Source: Candidatus Formimonas warabiya (GTDB lineage Bacteria; Bacillota; Dehalobacteriia; Dehalobacteriales; Dehalobacteriaceae). Taken from it: a DNA stretch of 64,000 bases. The notes under the pieces were generated by a model. The model was not told the origin of the DNA, searched no databases, and saw only the letters and a list, made by a program, of their open reading frames with translations. The DNA is taken from contig NZ_CP017634.1 in the NCBI RefSeq assembly GCF_002777255.1, forward strand, positions 2,492,903 to 2,556,902, given 5' to 3'. A program made the position numbers and the translations under genes. Each line of letters begins with the position of its first letter. Within the stretch, counting starts at the first letter, position 1. This document shows, in pieces, positions 42,876 through 52,632 of this stretch.

Positions 42876-43626
42876 TGCTTTTTCCTCCCAAATCCCCCAG
42901 CTCATATAAAATCAAAGACAGGGTCACAAGCCCCGCTGTTTCCGTACGTAAAATTCTCGGCCCCAGAGTCGCTTTTTTGGCCCCATAGGTGCAGGCGACC
43001 TCTGCCTCTTGAGGGGAAATGCCCCCTTCGGGACCGATCAGGACGGCCACCGGACCTGATGCTCCCGACTCCTGTTTCAGGATATCTTTGAGGCCGGTGT
43101 TTTTTTCTTCTTCCCAGGGCATCACCAGCAGCGTTTCTTTGGGCAGTTCCTGGAGGACCTGCTCCAAACCGCATACCGGCTCGATCTCGGGAACAACTCC
43201 TCTCTGACATTGTTTGGCAGCTTCCGCGGCAATGCGCTGCCACCTCTCCCGCCGTTCCCTGGCCTTTTCCGCAGGCAGCCTTACGATGGTGCGTTCCATA
43301 TGGATGGGAATAATTTTTCGTACGCCGACTTCCGTACACTTCTGGATAATGAATTCCAGTTTATCCCCTTTGGGCAAACCTTGCAGTAAATAAACATCTA
43401 AAGGAGGCTCATGATGGGATAAAAAATGGTCCTGAATCCGGGCCGTCACTTTTTGTGCAGTAATCTCGGTCAGCTCCGCCAGATACTCCCGGCCTGTCCC
43501 ATCGGCAATCAGCACCGTATCCCCTGGTTTTAACCTGAGTACTTTGCCGATATGGTGCACATCGCTGCCCAAAATCGTGATCAAAGGAGGCCTAATTTGG
43601 TCCGCTGGGACAAAAAACCTGGTCAT
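42868..43626 (-). CDS. rsmE: 16S rRNA m3U1498 methyltransferase RsmE
   Basis: 252 residues. The SPOUT knot motifs VLIGPEGGISPQEAEVA and LGPRILRTETAGLV are complete, and the N-terminal PUA-like part starts MTRFFVPADQI. Length is normal. Four bases after prmA; the standard prmA-rsmE-mtaB order. Confidence 0.95.
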   Translation of the reverse strand: MTRFFVPADQIRPPLITILGSDVHHIGKVLRLKPGDTVLIADGTGREYLAELTEITAQKVTARIQDHFLSHHEPPLDVYLLQGLPKGDKLEFIIQKCTEVGVRKIIPIHMERTIVRLPAEKARERRERWQRIAAEAAKQCQRGVVPEIEPVCGLEQVLQELPKETLLVMPWEEEKNTGLKDILKQESGASGPVAVLIGPEGGISPQEAEVACTYGAKKATLGPRILRTETAGLVTLSLILYELGDLGGKSIG

Positions 43627-43630
43627 CGCC

Positions 43631-44572
43631 TTATCTCCGCCGTGCGACCACTGCCGCCCATTCTCCTTCCTCCATCACTTTTTCGATATAAAAAGAATGC
43701 TTTTCCAGTTCTTCTTCCACTTCAAGGAGGCGCTCTTTAATAATACCGGAAGAAATAAAGATGCTGTTTTGTTGGATCAGTCCCGCCGCCTGGGGAATCA
43801 GCCGGATAATCACATCGGCGATAATGTTCGCCACGACCAGATCCACCCTTTCCTTAATGTCGCTGGCCAGATCCCCTTGAAGCACGGTAACCTTATCACT
43901 GGCCCCGTTCAGGGCAATGTTCTCCCGGGCGACATCAATGCTTACCGGATCATGATCGACGGCGATCACCTTTTCCGCCCCCAGCTTCACGGCAGTCACG
44001 GATAAAATTCCCGACCCTGTACCGATATCCAATACCCGGCATCCGGGAAACACATGATCCTCCAAAGCCCTGATACACATCGCCGTTGTGGGATGATTTC
44101 CCGTCCCGAAAGCCATCCCCGGGTCCATTTCCACCACCACATCACCTTGATCTTCTTGATACTGCTCCCAGGAAGGTTTAATCACCACCCGGGCGCCAAT
44201 CTTTTCCGGCTTATAAAAGGCTTTCCATGAGGTGGCCCAATTTTCCGCCGCCACTTCTGTTTCCGTAATTTCAATTCTTCCCCCGGGGAAAAGATGCTTA
44301 ATTTCCTCAGCCTCTCTCTTGAAGGCAGCCATCGTGGCGATTAAGCGGACATCAATGGGAAAGTACCCTTTTAATTCTATGTTTTCTGCATCTAACAGCT
44401 CCTGAGGGATATCCCAGGCATCCCAATGCTGACCGTCAATATGCTGCTTGATTGCCTGGGGGTCCTCAATCACCACCCCGCCGGCGCCAAGCTCCCAAAA
44501 CAGATTGGCGATGGATTCCGACATTTCTTCCGTGGTTGTTACAGTCACTTCCAAATAATTCAAATTAAGCAC
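43631..44572 (-). CDS. prmA: Ribosomal protein L11 methyltransferase PrmA
   Basis: 313 residues. The N-terminal L11-binding domain starts MLNLNYLEVTVTTTEEMSES. The methyltransferase core shows VLDIGTGSGILSVTAVKLGA and AVDHDPVSIDVARENIALNG, then VVANIIADVI. A MITE-like repeat lies immediately upstream, so the gene is cut off from the dnaJ terminator by 176 bases and may need a promoter of its own; none is clear. Confidence 0.95.
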   Translation of the reverse strand: MLNLNYLEVTVTTTEEMSESIANLFWELGAGGVVIEDPQAIKQHIDGQHWDAWDIPQELLDAENIELKGYFPIDVRLIATMAAFKREAEEIKHLFPGGRIEITETEVAAENWATSWKAFYKPEKIGARVVIKPSWEQYQEDQGDVVVEMDPGMAFGTGNHPTTAMCIRALEDHVFPGCRVLDIGTGSGILSVTAVKLGAEKVIAVDHDPVSIDVARENIALNGASDKVTVLQGDLASDIKERVDLVVANIIADVIIRLIPQAAGLIQQNSIFISSGIIKERLLEVEEELEKHSFYIEKVMEEGEWAAVVARRR

Positions 44573-44580
44573 CCCTCCGC

Positions 44581-44664
44581 AGCCTGTCGATAAACTTCGT
44601 CTACCTTGCCGGTTGCCCGTTTTTTACCTGTTGCGCCTGGTAGCCGAAGGTTTTCGAACAGGCT
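44581..44664. mobile_element. MITE-like element, copy 1 (84 bp)
   Basis: The ends AGCCTGTCGATAAAC (44581-44595) and GTTTTCGAACAGGCT (44650-44664) are imperfect inverted repeats. The left end, continuing TTCGTCTACC, resembles the GTTGATAAAC ends of the elements at 52.3-52.6 and 62.0 kb. No coding sequence inside. Confidence 0.55.
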
Positions 44665-44686
44665 AAATTCGCCTCCACTTATGTAT

Positions 44687-44742
44687 AAAAAGTAAGAAAG
44701 GGGACCGGCTGCCGAATACATTTTGTATCCGATCAAGTCCCC
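44687..44742 (-). terminator. Terminator of the hrcA-dnaJ operon
   Basis: In the minus-strand transcript GGGGAC (44737-44742) pairs with GTCCCC (44700-44705) over an inner GGATAC/GTATTC stem; TTTCTTACTTTTT follows. It begins just after the dnaJ stop. Confidence 0.75.
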
Positions 44743-44748
44743 ATCATG

Positions 44749-45888
44749 TTACCCCATAAATGCATCTTTTACTTTATTAAAGAATCCCTTTCCTTTGTCG
44801 GACTGCTGGTCTCCGGAAAAGTGAGAGCCAAAATCCTGGAGCATCTTTTTCTGCTCTTCCGTAAGATTGGTTGGGGTCACCACGCGTACCTTCACATGTT
44901 GATCCCCCCGGCCGTATCCCCGAAGCTTGGTAATCCCTCTGCCCCGCATGCGGAAGGAAGTTCCCGTCTGGGTCCCTTCCGGTACCGTCAGTTTGATCTT
45001 GCCGTCCAGGGTGGGCACTTCCACCTCACAACCCAGTGCGGCCTGCACAAAAGAAATAGGAAACTCGCAAATCACATCGTCATTCTCTCTCTTAAATACT
45101 TGATGGGACCGAACGGTCAGATAGACGTAAAGGTCTCCTGGAGGCCCGCCCAAAGTCCCGGCTTCCCCTTCGTTGGAAATGCGCAGCCGGGAACCGGAGT
45201 CTACGCCGGCAGGAATCTTCACGTGGATTTTGCGTTGTTTTTTCACTCTGCCGCTGCCCCCACAGTGTTTGCACACCTTTTCAATAATCGTCCCTGCGCC
45301 GTGACAGCGGTGACAAGTCTTCACGGTCTGAAACTGGCCGAAGGGTGTGGACTGGGCACTCTTTACCTTACCACTGCCCCCGCAGAGGGGACAGGTTTGG
45401 GGACGGGTACCCGGTTCGGCGCCGGAACCCCCGCAGACCTCACAGCTTTCCATACGGGGAATCTCCACATCCTTTTCCACCCCAAAAGCAGCTTCTTCAA
45501 AAGAAATGGACAAGTCCAGACGCAGATCGGCGCCCCGTTGGGCGGCAGGACGCTGGCCGGCTCCGCCGCCGCTAAAGCCGCCGCCGAAAAACATATCAAA
45601 AATATCCCCGAAACCGCCGAAATCGGCTCCCCCGCCAAAGCCACCAAAATCAAAGCCCCCGCCGTTTGCGCCCGCATGACCGAACTGATCGTAGCGGGAT
45701 CTTTTCTCCGTATCGCTTAGAACCTCGTAGGCCTCATTAATTTCCTTGAATTTTTCTTCCGCGGTCCTGCTGTCCGGGTTTAGATCGGGGTGATACTTTT
45801 TGGCCAGTTTTTTATAAGCCTTTTTGACTTCGTCTTCAGATGCAGTCCGGGGTACCCCCAGGACCTCATAATAATCTCGTTTACTCAT
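44749..45888 (-). CDS. dnaJ: Chaperone DnaJ (Hsp40)
   Basis: 379 residues. The J domain has HPD at 33-35, then a Gly/Phe-rich linker (about 75-105), four CxxCxGxG zinc repeats ([32 protein letters not shown]) and the substrate-binding C-terminal domains. It stimulates DnaK ATPase. Last gene of the heat-shock operon. Confidence 0.97.
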   Translation of the reverse strand: MSKRDYYEVLGVPRTASEDEVKKAYKKLAKKYHPDLNPDSRTAEEKFKEINEAYEVLSDTEKRSRYDQFGHAGANGGGFDFGGFGGGADFGGFGDIFDMFFGGGFSGGGAGQRPAAQRGADLRLDLSISFEEAAFGVEKDVEIPRMESCEVCGGSGAEPGTRPQTCPLCGGSGKVKSAQSTPFGQFQTVKTCHRCHGAGTIIEKVCKHCGGSGRVKKQRKIHVKIPAGVDSGSRLRISNEGEAGTLGGPPGDLYVYLTVRSHQVFKRENDDVICEFPISFVQAALGCEVEVPTLDGKIKLTVPEGTQTGTSFRMRGRGITKLRGYGRGDQHVKVRVVTPTNLTEEQKKMLQDFGSHFSGDQQSDKGKGFFNKVKDAFMG

Positions 45889-45908
45889 GGGACCACCTTC
45901 CTGGCGGC

Positions 45909-47747
45909 TTATTTTTTGTCATCGTCCATTACTTCGTAATCGGCATCAACCACGTTATCCTGAGGCCCGTGTCCCGGATTGGCTGTCTCTTGGCCCTGGG
46001 GCCCGGCCTGGGCACCGGCTTCTTTATAGATACGCTCGGATATCTTATGAAGTGCCTGAGATAAGGCGTCTGATTTTTGTTTAATTTCCTCCGTATTATC
46101 CCTGGTCAAGGCCTCTTTTAAAGCGTCTTTGGCCCGTTCCACTTCTCCTTTTTCCGCGTCCTGTACTTTGTCGCCCAGGTCTTTTAAGGTTTTCTCCACC
46201 TGGTAAACCATGGCATCGCCCTGGTTGCGGGCTTCCACAGATTCTTTTCTCTTTTCGTCTTCCTGGCGGAACTTATCCGCATCTTTCACCATGCGGTCAA
46301 TTTCTTGGTCGGAAAGTCCGCTGGAGGCGGTAATGGTAATATCCTGCTGTTTCCCGGTCCCTAAATCTTTGGCACTGACGTGAACAATACCATTGGCGTC
46401 AATATCAAATTTTACTTCAATTTGGGGAATGCCCCGGGGAGCGGGAGGAATCCCGGTGAGGGTAAACCTGCCCAAAGTCTTATTATCCGCAGCCATTTGC
46501 CGTTCCCCTTGCAGGACATGAATCTCTACGGAAGTCTGACTATCTGCCGCCGTGGAGAAAATTTGGCTCTTGCTGGTGGGAATGGTCGTGTTGCGTTCAA
46601 TCAGCCGGGTAGATACCCCTCCTAAAGTTTCAATGCCTAAAGACAAAGGCGTGACATCCAAGAGAAGAACATCTTTCACTTCTCCTGCCAGCACCCCGGC
46701 TTGAATGGCTGCACCGATGGCCACACATTCGTCAGGGTTAATTCCTTTATGGGGCTCTTTGCCGAGCAGCTGCTTAATGGCAATCTGTACGGCCGGAGTT
46801 CGGGTGGAACCGCCTACCAGGAGCACCTTATCGATTTTATCCGGCGAAAGACCCGCATCGGACAAAGCCTGCCGGGTGGGACCCATGGTCTTTTCCACCA
46901 AATCAGCGGTCAATTCATCAAATTTCGCCCGGGTTAAGGTGATATCCATATGTTTGGGACCTTCCGAAGTAGCGGTGATAAAGGGTAAATTGATGTTGGT
47001 GGTCAAAACACCGGACAATTCATGCTTCGCTTTTTCCGCCGCTTCCTTTAAGCGCTGGAGCGCCATGCGGTCCTTGCTTAAGTCCACGCCTTCCCCTTTT
47101 TTAAATTCTCCCACCAGGTAATCGATGATCCTCTGGTCGAAATCATCGCCGCCCAAAAAATTGTTCCCACTGGTAGCTTTTACTTCAAAAACCCCGTCGC
47201 CCAATTCCAGAATGGATACATCAAAAGTACCGCCCCCCAGGTCGAAAACCAAAATTGTCTGATCCTCTCCCTTGTCTAAGCCATAAGCCAGAGCGGCTGC
47301 CGTAGGCTCATTAATGATTCTTAATACTTCCAATCCGGCAATTTTCCCGGCATCTTTCGTGGCTTGACGCTGGCTGTCGGAAAAATAAGCGGGAACGGTG
47401 ATCACGGCTTGGGTAACCGTTTCTCCCAAGTATGCTTCCGCATCCCCTTTCAATTTTTGCAGAATCATCGCGGAAATCTCTTGAGGCGTATAGGTTTTAT
47501 CTCCGATCTTCACATCATGTTTCTTGCCCATTTGTCTTTTAATGGAGATGACCGTCCGGTCTGGATTCGTCACGGCCTGTCTTTTTGCCACCTGGCCGAC
47601 CAGTCGCTCACCGGTATTGGAAAAAGCAACCACCGAAGGAGTCGTCCGGCCGCCTTCCGCATTGGGGATGACCACCGCTTCTCCGCCTTCCATCACGGCA
47701 ACGCAAGAATTGGTCGTCCCAAGATCAATTCCTATTACTTTACCCAT
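45909..47747 (-). CDS. dnaK: Chaperone DnaK (Hsp70)
   Basis: 612 residues: [20 protein letters not shown] at the start, [31 protein letters not shown], the interdomain linker [20 protein letters not shown], and a Gly/Gln-rich tail before [14 protein letters not shown]. It lacks the extra segment of Gram-negative DnaK, as expected for Firmicutes. Confidence 0.98.
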   Translation of the reverse strand: MGKVIGIDLGTTNSCVAVMEGGEAVVIPNAEGGRTTPSVVAFSNTGERLVGQVAKRQAVTNPDRTVISIKRQMGKKHDVKIGDKTYTPQEISAMILQKLKGDAEAYLGETVTQAVITVPAYFSDSQRQATKDAGKIAGLEVLRIINEPTAAALAYGLDKGEDQTILVFDLGGGTFDVSILELGDGVFEVKATSGNNFLGGDDFDQRIIDYLVGEFKKGEGVDLSKDRMALQRLKEAAEKAKHELSGVLTTNINLPFITATSEGPKHMDITLTRAKFDELTADLVEKTMGPTRQALSDAGLSPDKIDKVLLVGGSTRTPAVQIAIKQLLGKEPHKGINPDECVAIGAAIQAGVLAGEVKDVLLLDVTPLSLGIETLGGVSTRLIERNTTIPTSKSQIFSTAADSQTSVEIHVLQGERQMAADNKTLGRFTLTGIPPAPRGIPQIEVKFDIDANGIVHVSAKDLGTGKQQDITITASSGLSDQEIDRMVKDADKFRQEDEKRKESVEARNQGDAMVYQVEKTLKDLGDKVQDAEKGEVERAKDALKEALTRDNTEEIKQKSDALSQALHKISERIYKEAGAQAGPQGQETANPGHGPQDNVVDADYEVMDDDKK

Positions 47748-47796
47748 TGTATGTACCTCCTTTTAAAAAGTTCATATTTAAAATGCTAATTTGCTC

Positions 47797-48408
47797 CTAT
47801 TTTACCACTTTCACCATGCTGGGCCGAATCAGTTTTCCTTTTAATCGATACCCTTTTTGCAGTTCCTCAACTATGGTATCTTTTTCCTGCTCTTCGTCCT
47901 CTATTTGCATCACCGCCTCATGGCAGTTGGGATCAAATTTGCATCCCAGGGATGCCACAGGTTCAAGTCCCTCATTGGTCAAAACCTGTTGGAGCTGGCG
48001 AAAAATCATCTCCACCCCATCTAAAAAACTTTTTACTTCTCCGCCGTCTTTGGCAGAAGTTAAAGCCCGCTCAAAATTATCCAGCACAGGGAGCAGCCGG
48101 GTAATCACACTTTCAGAAGCATATTGGAGCAGATCTTCTTTTTCCAACCGGGTGCGCCGGCGAAAATTTTCAAAATCTGCCTGGAGCCTCTGCATCACAT
48201 TAACCAGTTCTTTTTTCTCCGCTTCCAGCTTTTCTACTTGGGCCTGCCAATAGGGGGAGTTTTCCCCCTCCGCACAGGTATCTTCTGCCTCTTTGCCTTG
48301 ATCGTCCGGTTCAGTTTCCTGAGCGATACCCTCATTCGCTTTGGCTTCATCCGGTATGTTTTCCCCGGATATATTCAAGTTTTCCTGCATATTTTCAGAT
48401 TCAATCAT
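47797..48408 (-). CDS. grpE: Nucleotide exchange factor GrpE
   Basis: 203 residues. An acidic N-terminal region (about 1-55) leads into a long coiled coil (KLEAEKKELVNVMQRLQADF ENFRRR) and the beta domain ending HEAVMQIEDEEQEKDTIVEE. GTG codons four codons upstream are in frame, but ATG 48408 has the right distance from GGTGG. It is the ADP-release factor for DnaK. Confidence 0.93.
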   Translation of the reverse strand: MIESENMQENLNISGENIPDEAKANEGIAQETEPDDQGKEAEDTCAEGENSPYWQAQVEKLEAEKKELVNVMQRLQADFENFRRRTRLEKEDLLQYASESVITRLLPVLDNFERALTSAKDGGEVKSFLDGVEMIFRQLQQVLTNEGLEPVASLGCKFDPNCHEAVMQIEDEEQEKDTIVEELQKGYRLKGKLIRPSMVKVVK

Positions 48409-48438
48409 ATCATCCACCACCTTTACGGCAAATAGTTA

Positions 48439-50022
48439 CTACTCACGAAAGGATTCCGGAAAACCCTTTCCCTCTTCTTCTTTTTCGGCTTTCATTTTGA
48501 TGATCGTATCGATGCGCAAAATGGCCTCCGCTACTTCGGACGCAGCTTTAAAAGCATGAATTTTTACTAACGCCGGGTCTATCACTCCTAAGGAAAGCAT
48601 ATCTGCCACCTGTCCCGTCTCACAATTTACGGCCAAAGAAAATTTCCCTGTTTCCGCTTGGGCAGCCAGCACATCGCCCAGCTTTTCCAGGGGGTTAAAA
48701 CCGGCGTTCGCCACAATTTGGGTAAAGGGCTTTTTCAATGCTTCCGCCACACAGTCCATACCATAAGCAGCCATTCCCCTCAGCTGGGGCCGGTTTTTTT
48801 CCACTTCTCGCAAGGCGGCCAATTCAATCGCGCCGCCCCCGGGCAGTACCCCGCCCTGGATGGCCACCTGGACGGAAGCAGCCGCATCCTTGGCAATACG
48901 CTGTCTTTCTCCCACCACCTCTTCGGTGGCGGCTCCTACCTGAATCGTCGCCATGGGCTTTCCCCCGCCGGAAGCAATTAATACCTGGCCTAATTTTTCA
49001 TCTTCATAAACCCGGCGCGCGGTGCCCAGATAATGGATCAGTTCCGCCGGCTCTTTGCGAAGTCCCGTTCGCTTCAGGGTCCTCGCTCCGGTATGTTCGG
49101 CTGCCCGCCTCAATTCTTTATGGGACACCCGCTGCACCGTTAGAATTCCCGCATCTGTGAGGAATTCCTCCGCAAAATCATCCACACCCCGGTCCACCAA
49201 TATTACCCGAACCCCTATTTCAACCATCTTCCTCAGGTTCTGTTCAAATTCCTGCCGAAGTTCCAAAAACTTGGCAAACCCCGACTCCGTTCCCAATGCT
49301 TCATCTTCTACTTCTTCCGGCTCTAAAGCATCGTCCAGGACAAGGATTTTGGCATTCTCTATCTTTTTAGGCATTTGCCGGTTTATCCGTTCCTTATTGA
49401 CAATGACGCCTAAAAATACCTTGTTTTCTGCTCCTACCGTGGAACAAATGGTATCCGCCAATTTAAAGCTTTTGTCCTGAAGTTTTTCCCTGCCGATGAG
49501 GGCGGCAGCCTCCACCACCAGGTCCGCAATATCCTCATGCTCCCGTCCGGCAATTAAAGCTACTTGTTTGAGGATGGGATCGTGGACATCACTGACCTGC
49601 CTTGCCTGGTCGCGGAACACAGTCAAAGCGATTTTGGCCGCAAATCTTAACCCTTCAATGACACGGGCCACAGGCACCCCTTTCATCACCTGCTCCACCC
49701 CGCAGCCGATTAAAGAACCGGCCAGTAGAGTGGCGGTGGTGGTGCCGTCACCAATTTCCTGATGTTGGGCTTTGGCAACATTAATCAGCATTTTCGCCGC
49801 CGGATGGCTGACCTCCATAAGATCCAGGATGGTAACCCCGGCATTGGTAATGACAACACTGCCAAACTTGTCAACCAGCATGGTGTCCAAACCCTTGGGA
49901 CCGATTGTTCCTTCCACTGCCGAAGCAATGGCCCGGATGGCATTGGCATTGGTGATCAATGCCGCCAGACGTTCATCCACTTCCGCATTTTCGTTCACGT
50001 TTTTGAGGGACAAATTTTTCAC
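48439..50022 (-). CDS. Thermosome-like (group II/III, archaeal-type) chaperonin
   Basis: 527 residues of the TCP-1/thermosome family, not GroEL. Visible features are EGTIGPKGLDTMLVD, GDGTTT at 91-96, the MPKKIENAKILVLDDALEPE entry to the apical domain with its helical protrusion, the catalytic Asp D379 (RIAKDAAASVQVAI) and PGGG at 394-397. The usual NDG of thermosomes reads NAG at 60-62. GTG start directly after the hrcA stop. It lies between hrcA and grpE, so it is co-expressed with the DnaK system under HrcA. Chaperonins of this type in bacterial dnaK operons are known from Carboxydothermus and a few relatives (group III). Confidence 0.93.
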   Translation of the reverse strand: MKNLSLKNVNENAEVDERLAALITNANAIRAIASAVEGTIGPKGLDTMLVDKFGSVVITNAGVTILDLMEVSHPAAKMLINVAKAQHQEIGDGTTTATLLAGSLIGCGVEQVMKGVPVARVIEGLRFAAKIALTVFRDQARQVSDVHDPILKQVALIAGREHEDIADLVVEAAALIGREKLQDKSFKLADTICSTVGAENKVFLGVIVNKERINRQMPKKIENAKILVLDDALEPEEVEDEALGTESGFAKFLELRQEFEQNLRKMVEIGVRVILVDRGVDDFAEEFLTDAGILTVQRVSHKELRRAAEHTGARTLKRTGLRKEPAELIHYLGTARRVYEDEKLGQVLIASGGGKPMATIQVGAATEEVVGERQRIAKDAAASVQVAIQGGVLPGGGAIELAALREVEKNRPQLRGMAAYGMDCVAEALKKPFTQIVANAGFNPLEKLGDVLAAQAETGKFSLAVNCETGQVADMLSLGVIDPALVKIHAFKAASEVAEAILRIDTIIKMKAEKEEEGKGFPESFRE

Positions 50023-51051
50023 CTATCTTTTCGCCATCTTTTCCAATATGTGAGACAGTTGGTCGGTGACAAATTCCACCAAGGCCACCGCCTTTGAATA
50101 ATTCATGCGGGTAGGCCCTAAAACACCGATGGATCCCACGGTTTTCCCACCGACTTTATAGTCGGTGGTAATGACACTGCATTGCTTCACACCCTGGTAC
50201 GCGTTCTCTCCCCCGATGGATATTTCCGTGCCGTCCCGTCCCTCCTTCTTGAGCAGGCTTTTTACCACCTGATCTTCTTCCAAGCTGGACAGAAGGGTCT
50301 TCAGTTTTTCTACATCACGAAATTCCGGCTGGTTAAACATATTTAAGGCGCCGCCCAAAAAGACCCGTTCCTCCCCGGATTCCAGCAGGACCTGTTCCAT
50401 GAGCTCAAATGCCAAGTTCTTTAACTGCTCGTGATGATTCAGTTGATGGGTGATTTCCTGAAGAAGGGTTAAATTGACCTGTTCCATATTCAGTCCAAAA
50501 AGCTTGCCCTGCAAAAAATTATTGATGTCCTGAAGTTGTTGGAGATCAACCGGTTTAGTTAAGTCCATCACCCGGTGATTAATAAAGCCCGTATCGGATA
50601 CGATCACTACCATCACCCGGAATAAACTCACGGGAATTAATTGAATACGCTCCAGTGTCCCTTCCCCGCGCTTGGGCACCAAAATAATCGCTGTATAATT
50701 GGTCAGTTGAGACATCAGCTGGCATGTCGCTTGGACGATGTGATCCAGTTCCGTGAGTTTCCGGCCAAAAACTTGCGTCACACTATTCATCTCACCAGGA
50801 GTGAGCTGTTCCTTTTCCATGAGACAGTCTACATAATACCGGTAGCCTTTGTCGGAAGGGATCCTGCCGGCAGAGGTATGGGGCTGCTCAATGTACCCCA
50901 GTTCTTCCAAATCAGACATTTCATTTCTAATCGTGGCCGAACTAACTCCCAGCCCGTACTTTTTTGAAATCGTTCGGGATCCAACAGGCTCTGCGGTAGC
51001 AACGTAATCCGTAATAATAGCATGCAATACTTGCTTTTTACGCTCATCCAT
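50023..51051 (-). CDS. hrcA: Heat-inducible transcription repressor HrcA
   Basis: 342 residues. The N-terminal winged helix (KKQVLHAIITDYVATAEPVG; SSATIRNEMSDLEELGYIEQ) and the C-terminal GSIGVLGPTRMNYSKAVALV are diagnostic. HrcA binds the CIRCE operator found 22 bases upstream of the gene, so it controls its own operon. HrcA normally needs GroEL to fold; the operon here carries an archaeal-type chaperonin instead. Confidence 0.96.
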   Translation of the reverse strand: MDERKKQVLHAIITDYVATAEPVGSRTISKKYGLGVSSATIRNEMSDLEELGYIEQPHTSAGRIPSDKGYRYYVDCLMEKEQLTPGEMNSVTQVFGRKLTELDHIVQATCQLMSQLTNYTAIILVPKRGEGTLERIQLIPVSLFRVMVVIVSDTGFINHRVMDLTKPVDLQQLQDINNFLQGKLFGLNMEQVNLTLLQEITHQLNHHEQLKNLAFELMEQVLLESGEERVFLGGALNMFNQPEFRDVEKLKTLLSSLEEDQVVKSLLKKEGRDGTEISIGGENAYQGVKQCSVITTDYKVGGKTVGSIGVLGPTRMNYSKAVALVEFVTDQLSHILEKMAKR

Positions 51052-51072
51052 ATCAAGCCCTCCCCAACCTTG

Positions 51073-51099
51073 TTAGCACTCTAACTTGTTGAGTGCTAA
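51073..51099. promoter_or_regulatory. CIRCE operator
   Basis: TTAGCACTC (51073-51081), nine bases, GAGTGCTAA (51091-51099): a perfect CIRCE, the HrcA binding site, immediately downstream of the promoter. Confidence 0.98.
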
Positions 51100-51103
51100 T
51101 TTC

Positions 51104-51132
51104 AAAATACCACCTAGGTTTGGTTTTGTCAA
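51104..51132 (-). promoter_or_regulatory. Sigma-A promoter of the hrcA operon
   Basis: TTGACA (51127-51132), 17 bases, TATTTT (51104-51109) on the minus strand. CIRCE covers the transcription start. Confidence 0.82.
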
Positions 51133-51135
51133 CCC

Positions 51136-52302
51136 TTATGGAAGGAATTCCATAAACACTTCATTTGCCAGAAAAATTCCTTTTCTAGTTAATTTTATCT
51201 GATCTTCCGAGCAGGCAATCAGATCCAAAGCAATGAGTTTTTCCAGTTGTTTTTGATATTTTTTATTTATCTTAACACCAAAACGTTTCTCAAATTCATG
51301 GATATTTAAACCTTCCAGAAGCCGGAGCCCTAAAAAAATCGTTTCTCCTAGGGCAGTGTCGAAATCGACAATTTCGCTTTCCCCAACCGGGAATTTCCCT
51401 TCCTGCACTTCTTGAAGATACCTCTTTAATGCGGCTTGGTTTGTCTGCCGGAGATGCTGCCAGTGGGAAGAGGCGGCGACACCCAATCCCAGGTAGGTTC
51501 CATTATTCCAGTATACCCGGTTGTGCACGGAAAAATAACCGGGCCAAGCAAAATTTGATATTTCATATTGCCGGTAGCCGGATGCTGCCAGGATATCCAT
51601 GGCAAGCTCAAACATGTCGGCGGAAGCGTCTTCATCGGGAACCTGTAACAAGCCCTTTTGGTATTGTTTTCCCCAAAAGGAATCCTCACCTAGTTTTAAG
51701 CCATACGCGGCGATATGCGGCACATGCAATTGGACAGCAGCATTAAGGGACCCTTTCCACTGGTCCAGGGTTTGGCCGGGTAACCCGTAGATCAGATCCA
51801 AATTAATATTCTCTATGCCGCACTGTTGGGCCTCATGGACGGCATTGCCAATATCTTGGGGAAGATGAATTCTGCCCATACGCTGAAGCAGTTGATCCTG
51901 AAACGCCTGTGCGCCAATGGATAACCGGTTAACTCCCCCTCTTTTCAATTTGGAAAAGTAGGCTCCGTCAACCGTTTTCGGATTACACTCCACGGTTATT
52001 TCCCCGTTCCGGGCCAGGGGAAAACAGTCCTGTACCTGATCGAGCATTTTCATCAGGTACTCTGCCGGGATACTGGTAGGAGTTCCCCCTCCTATATATA
52101 TGGATTTTATGCCTCCTTGGATACTGTCCGCATGGGCGGCATATAATGCCGCTTCTGCTATGACGGCATCACAATATTCCTCTACCGGTAAACCGGCCAG
52201 GGGGTATGAAACAAAGTCACAGTAATGACACTTTTTGATACAGAAAGGTATGTGGATATAGACGGCTTCAATGGAGGGGCGATTCCCTGGAGTTAGATTC
52301 AT
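51136..52302 (-). CDS. hemW: Radical-SAM heme chaperone HemW
   Basis: 388 residues. The 4Fe-4S cysteines are C21, C25, C28 (FCIKKCHYCDF), followed by IYIGGGTPTSIP and ECNPKTVD. The HemN-like C-terminal domain is present. The extra upstream Cys of true HemN oxidases is not seen, which favours HemW, the heme-inserting form. ATG 52302 is eight bases after AAGGA; an ATG three codons upstream overlaps the ribosome site. Confidence 0.92.
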   Translation of the reverse strand: MNLTPGNRPSIEAVYIHIPFCIKKCHYCDFVSYPLAGLPVEEYCDAVIAEAALYAAHADSIQGGIKSIYIGGGTPTSIPAEYLMKMLDQVQDCFPLARNGEITVECNPKTVDGAYFSKLKRGGVNRLSIGAQAFQDQLLQRMGRIHLPQDIGNAVHEAQQCGIENINLDLIYGLPGQTLDQWKGSLNAAVQLHVPHIAAYGLKLGEDSFWGKQYQKGLLQVPDEDASADMFELAMDILAASGYRQYEISNFAWPGYFSVHNRVYWNNGTYLGLGVAASSHWQHLRQTNQAALKRYLQEVQEGKFPVGESEIVDFDTALGETIFLGLRLLEGLNIHEFEKRFGVKINKKYQKQLEKLIALDLIACSEDQIKLTRKGIFLANEVFMEFLP

Positions 52303-52321
52303 AAATGTCATCCTTTTAATT

Positions 52322-52405
52322 GAGCTTGTTGATAAACGCCCATCTACGTTGTTGCAACTGCGCGTTCTTGCTCGACGTACGCCCGTGACTTTCTCGACAG
52401 TCTCA
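52322..52405. mobile_element. MITE-like element, copy 2 (degenerate)
   Basis: Starts GAGCTTGTTGATAAAC (52322-52337). About 63 bases from here, through CGACGTACGCCCG, recur in inverted orientation at the right end of the element at 61840-62018 with few differences. The other end, TTTCTCGACAGTCTC, is a decayed terminal repeat. Confidence 0.6.
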
Positions 52406-52450
52406 TTTTAATTCTTTTTGATTTTCCTACTGTAACCTGTCGCTAGTCAA

Positions 52451-52627
52451 GGCTGTTCAGAAACGAGCATGGCTCAAGAACAAGCACTGCCGGCACCGGA
52501 GGCGTATCGTGAATACGCCGAGGATGCCGGCAGTGCGCAGTGACAACGCCAGGCGATGTTTATCAACAGCCAAATGAGGATGCCGGCAATGTCCGGTGAC
52601 AACGCCAGACGAAGTTTATCAACAGCC
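52451..52627. mobile_element. MITE-like element, copy 3, with 52-bp tandem end
   Basis: GGCTGTTCAGAAAC (52451-52464) and GTTTATCAACAGCC (52558-52571) are imperfect terminal inverted repeats. The last 52 bases (52520-52571, starting GAGGATGCCGGCA) are repeated at 52576-52627 with a handful of changes. The second unit ends just before the lepA stop. An internal GGCGTA/TACGCC hairpin is present. No ORF. Confidence 0.65.
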
Positions 52628-52632
52628 TTACG

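Noticed and set aside
44746-45720. A 324-codon plus-strand open frame across dnaJ
   Set aside because: It is antisense to dnaJ, whose J domain, zinc repeats and start are unmistakable; the frame reflects GC-biased third positions.
51061-51135. CIRCE as part of a groESL operon
   Set aside because: No groES or groEL follows; the operator belongs to hrcA and the thermosome-like chaperonin.
52312-52632. A CRISPR array suggested by the repeated GATGCCGGCA units
   Set aside because: Only two 52-base units separated by four bases, with no spacers; they are a tandem duplication within a MITE-like element.
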